Below the pieces are notes generated by a model, which was given only the letters and a program-made list of their open reading frames with translations, was not told where the DNA came from and did no database searches. A stretch of DNA of 24,442 bases from CAYFTL01 sp964346145 (GTDB lineage: Bacteria; Bacillota; Clostridia; Christensenellales; Aristaeellaceae), in assembly GCA_964346145.1 (NCBI GenBank), contig CAYFTL010000030.1, positions 1-24,442 on the forward strand, read 5' to 3'. Both the position numbers and the translations under genes were made by a program. Positions 22,940 to 24,442 of the stretch are shown here, one piece after another. Position 1 is the stretch's first letter, and each line of letters opens with the position of its first letter.

Positions 22940-23536
22940 TTATTCGATAGTGAATTTATTATAGCCGTCTTCGTCGGTTTCGTCCAGCTTGGTTTCGTAG
23001 TTGTTGGTGTTGGCGGTGTAGGTGCGGTTGCTGGGCTTGGGTTCGGGTTGAGGTTTGGGATTGCTCGGACGGTTGTACACTTCTTCTTCCTCTTGGGTAA
23101 CCACATTGCTCACCGAGCTTTTGAAGTTATCCACCCAGTTTTCAAAGTTCTCATCATCATACATACGGCTGTTTTTGACGATGGAGATCTTGGATCCCAA
23201 CAACAGAGCGGCGATGGCAGAAGCGATAGCCAGATGGAAAGCGACTATTAGTGCGATAGCCAGGTAGAGAACCGACAAGTTTATGATGGTTTGATCTTTG
23301 CGGCGGATCAATACACGGGTTCGCAGCAAGGATCTAAAAAACTTTTTGAAGCTGCCATCGTTTGGATTGGCCTTCTTGTAGTTGGAACCGGCGATTCGCC
23401 CTTTGCGTTCCAGTTCGACCAGTGCGTCGGCGACGCTGCCGTTGTATTTGTCCAAGAGGGCAACTGCCTCCTCGTAGTTGATGTTGGCCTTGGTGCGCAG
23501 CAATTCCACGTCTTCAAGAGTATAATTTTTAGTCAT
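22940..23536 (-). CDS. UBA-like / DUF4342-type membrane protein
   Basis: The 198-residue protein has an N-terminal UBA/TS-N-like three-helix domain (YTLEDVELLRTKANINYEEA, ending near residue 47), of the type seen in DUF4342 proteins and EF-Ts. A basic linker follows, then one hydrophobic hairpin or two membrane segments (~88-116). The tail is hydrophilic with a run of four Glu and PNPKPQPEPKPSN, like a cell-wall-spanning or disordered linker. Function unknown; the UBA-like fold suggests protein binding on the cytoplasmic side. AAGGAGG ten bases before the ATG makes the start firm. It precedes the two-component genes on the same strand and may be functionally linked (inference). Confidence 0.8.
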   Translation of the reverse strand: MTKNYTLEDVELLRTKANINYEEAVALLDKYNGSVADALVELERKGRIAGSNYKKANPNDGSFKKFFRSLLRTRVLIRRKDQTIINLSVLYLAIALIVAFHLAIASAIAALLLGSKISIVKNSRMYDDENFENWVDNFKSSVSNVVTQEEEEVYNRPSNPKPQPEPKPSNRTYTANTNNYETKLDETDEDGYNKFTIE

Positions 23537-23568
23537 TGTTTTGTTCCTCCTTGTTTGTTTGTGATATC

Positions 23569-23598
23569 AGTATAGCTCATTTGAAGAGGACTTGTCGG
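23569..23598 (-). promoter_or_regulatory. Probable promoter for the DUF4342-type gene
   Basis: On the minus strand CCGACA (23593-23598) and TATACT (23569-23574) are 18 bases apart, about 32 bases before the start codon. Confidence 0.5.
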
Positions 23599-23959
23599 TG
23601 AGAACGCTAACAAAACAATTAGAAAATGATTAGAAAGGGGAATGCAATTTATGAGAAAATCCCCAAGACAGCATTTTACTCAGAAAATAGACAATATACA
23701 CATGTAGAAACGTTTTTAACTTGGATATTTGATAATATGGATGAAGCCATATGCCATTGAGCTCTTCAGTAGCGCATTGGACAAGCCAAGTGGAGAAGAT
23801 AGTAAATATGAAGAAATGCATTGAGAGGTGGTTGTAAACATATTTCTATGTAACTTTAGCGGAAGTGATGCACACGTAATATAGAAGATGTCTTTGAAAA
23901 GATTAATACAGGGGGAAAATAAAGCGGATTGATGCGAGTTGACTTTTCTTGAAAAGGGC
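23599..23959. other. AT-rich stretch without a recognizable gene
   Basis: No protein family, RNA or clear repeat was seen. An ATG at 23651 opens an 18-codon frame but its purine-rich site is too far away, and a 63-codon minus-strand frame at 23630-23821 has no ribosome binding site or domain. It may be decayed sequence. Confidence 0.6.
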
Positions 23960-23989
23960 TTGCCATTTTTGTGGGGGTTCGTTTATAAT
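23960..23989 (+). promoter_or_regulatory. Sigma-A promoter upstream of the tRNA genes (distal)
   Basis: TTGCCA (23960-23965) and a perfect TATAAT (23984-23989) are 18 bases apart. No coding frame follows; the transcript would start near 23996 and run through about 170 bases of possibly structured sequence into the tRNAs. Confidence 0.75.
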
Positions 23990-23995
23990 ATTACA

Positions 23996-24110
23996 GGACG
24001 CCTGAGAACATAGACCGTAAAACACGGGTACCGTTGATTGTGTGAAAATTTAAGTAAGGGCGGCAGCGTTTGCTCAAAACATTAAAAAATTATTAAATAC
24101 GTTTTGAGTC
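23996..24110 (+). ncRNA. Candidate structured leader or small RNA, unassigned
   Basis: The stretch downstream of the distal promoter has a small CCGT/ACGG hairpin near 24020 and an 8-bp perfect stem CTCAAAAC (24073-24080) / GTTTTGAG (24101-24108) around an A/T-only loop. No known RNA family was recognized and no T-run terminator follows. It may only be leader of the tRNA transcript. Confidence 0.3.
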
Positions 24111-24140
24111 TGGACGAGCAATGGCAACTTGTGATACAAT
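24111..24140 (+). promoter_or_regulatory. Extended -10 promoter of the tRNA genes (proximal)
   Basis: TGGACG (24111-24116) lies 18 bases before TACAAT (24135-24140), which carries the extended TGN element just upstream (TGA at 24132-24134). The predicted start, near 24147, is about 20 bases before tRNA-Thr. Confidence 0.7.
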
Positions 24141-24167
24141 ATATCAATGTTGGCATATGGTGGATAA

Positions 24168-24243
24168 GCCAATGTAGCTCAGCTGGCAGAGCAACGGTTT
24201 CGTAAACCGTAGGTCAAGGGTTCAAGTCCCTTCATTGGCTCCA
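24168..24243 (+). tRNA. tRNA-Thr (anticodon CGT)
   Basis: The cloverleaf is complete: acceptor GCCAATG / CATTGGC, D arm with AGCTCAGCTGGCAGAGC, anticodon stem ACGGT / ACCGT with loop TTCGTAA and anticodon CGT at 24201-24203, and T arm with GGTTCAAGTCC. Discriminator T and CCA are encoded. It reads the ACG threonine codon. Confidence 0.97.
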
Positions 24244-24248
24244 TATAT

Positions 24249-24325
24249 CGAGGTGTAGCGCAGTTTGGTAGCGTGTTTGGTTCGGGACCAAAAGGTCGCA
24301 GGTTCAAATCCTGTCACCTCGACCA
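24249..24325 (+). tRNA. tRNA-Pro (anticodon CGG)
   Basis: Acceptor CGAGGTG pairs with CACCTCG. The anticodon stem TTTGG / CCAAA has loop TTCGGGA with anticodon CGG at 24283-24285. The T arm GGTTCAAATCC is present, with discriminator A and encoded CCA. It reads the CCG proline codon and lies five bases after tRNA-Thr on the same transcript. Confidence 0.97.
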
Positions 24326-24328
24326 TCG

Positions 24329-24371
24329 AAAAACCCCTGTAAACATAGTGTTTGCAGGGGTTTTTTCTTTT
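24329..24371 (+). terminator. Intrinsic terminator of the tRNA transcript
   Basis: AAACCCCTGTAAACA pairs with TGTTTGCAGGGGTTT (one mismatch) around a three-base loop, followed by a T-rich run. It starts a few bases after the CCA of tRNA-Pro. Confidence 0.93.
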
Positions 24372-24390
24372 TTAGAAAATTCTGAAATGT

Positions 24391-24430
24391 ACGCAAAAGC
24401 ACGCAAAGATACGCTAAAATACGAAAAGAT
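24391..24430. repeat. Four 10-bp units at the right edge
   Basis: ACGCAAAAGC, ACGCAAAGAT, ACGCTAAAAT and ACGAAAAGAT follow one another without spacing, a 10-base period matching about one helical turn. They lie just past the tRNA-Pro terminator and may run on beyond the window. Confidence 0.75.
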
Positions 24431-24442
24431 GCAAGTCAAAAT

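Noticed and set aside
23630..23821. 63-codon minus-strand frame and an 18-codon plus-strand frame at 23651 in the AT-rich spacer
   Set aside because: Neither has a well-placed ribosome binding site or a recognizable domain.
23996..24110. 6S RNA, SRP RNA or tmRNA upstream of the tRNAs
   Set aside because: None of the hallmark conserved sequences of these RNAs is present.

Overview
The window looks like a draft or metagenome-derived contig from an anaerobic Clostridia-type Firmicute. The signs are AAGGAGG-type ribosome binding sites, sigma-A promoters with near-consensus boxes, a T-box leader on trpS, an LCP cell-wall protein, LplB/YtcP-type ABC permeases, and an oxygen-sensitive-looking iron-sulfur reductase. 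A run of ten Ns at 338-347 marks a scaffold join, so the sequence around it should not be trusted across the gap.

Region 1 (1-11058, plus strand) is a sugar-utilization locus. It holds the C-terminal end of a sugar ABC permease, a neutral-ceramidase-like hydrolase, a transaldolase/fructose-6-phosphate-aldolase-family enzyme, and a Gfo/Idh/MocA protein that resembles NAD-dependent GH109 glycosidases. These are followed by a BadF/BadG-type N-acetylhexosamine kinase, a promoter-led ABC importer (two permeases and a solute-binding protein, no ATPase), and two adjacent UPF0309-like SIS-domain proteins. The gene mix suggests uptake of a glycoside, probably of an amino sugar. It would be opened inside the cell, phosphorylated, then isomerized or cleaved. 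This pathway is inference; the substrate is not visible in the sequence.

Region 2 (11111-13487, minus strand) is trpS with a clear tryptophan T-box leader (specifier TGG). A second BadF-type sugar kinase follows trpS with only 25 bp between them, so the kinase is probably read from the tryptophan-controlled transcript.

Region 3 (13533-17726, plus strand) has a near-consensus promoter, a CoA-disulfide/persulfide reductase with a C-terminal rhodanese domain, a siroheme/4Fe-4S sulfite-reductase-like protein, a strong terminator, and then a class-3-type aldehyde dehydrogenase. The first two look like a sulfur-species redox pair.

Region 4 (17804-23598) holds envelope and signalling genes on alternating strands: an LCP protein (minus), a NusG-domain-II/Gx-transporter pair (plus), then on the minus strand a membrane protein with an acidic repeat tail, an OmpR-type response regulator with its histidine kinase, and a UBA-like DUF4342-type membrane protein.

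Region 5 (23599-24442) has no convincing protein gene. It holds two plus-strand promoters, a structured stretch between them, tRNA-Thr(CGT), tRNA-Pro(CGG), a strong terminator, and at the very edge a 10-bp-period repeat that may belong to an integration site continuing beyond the window.
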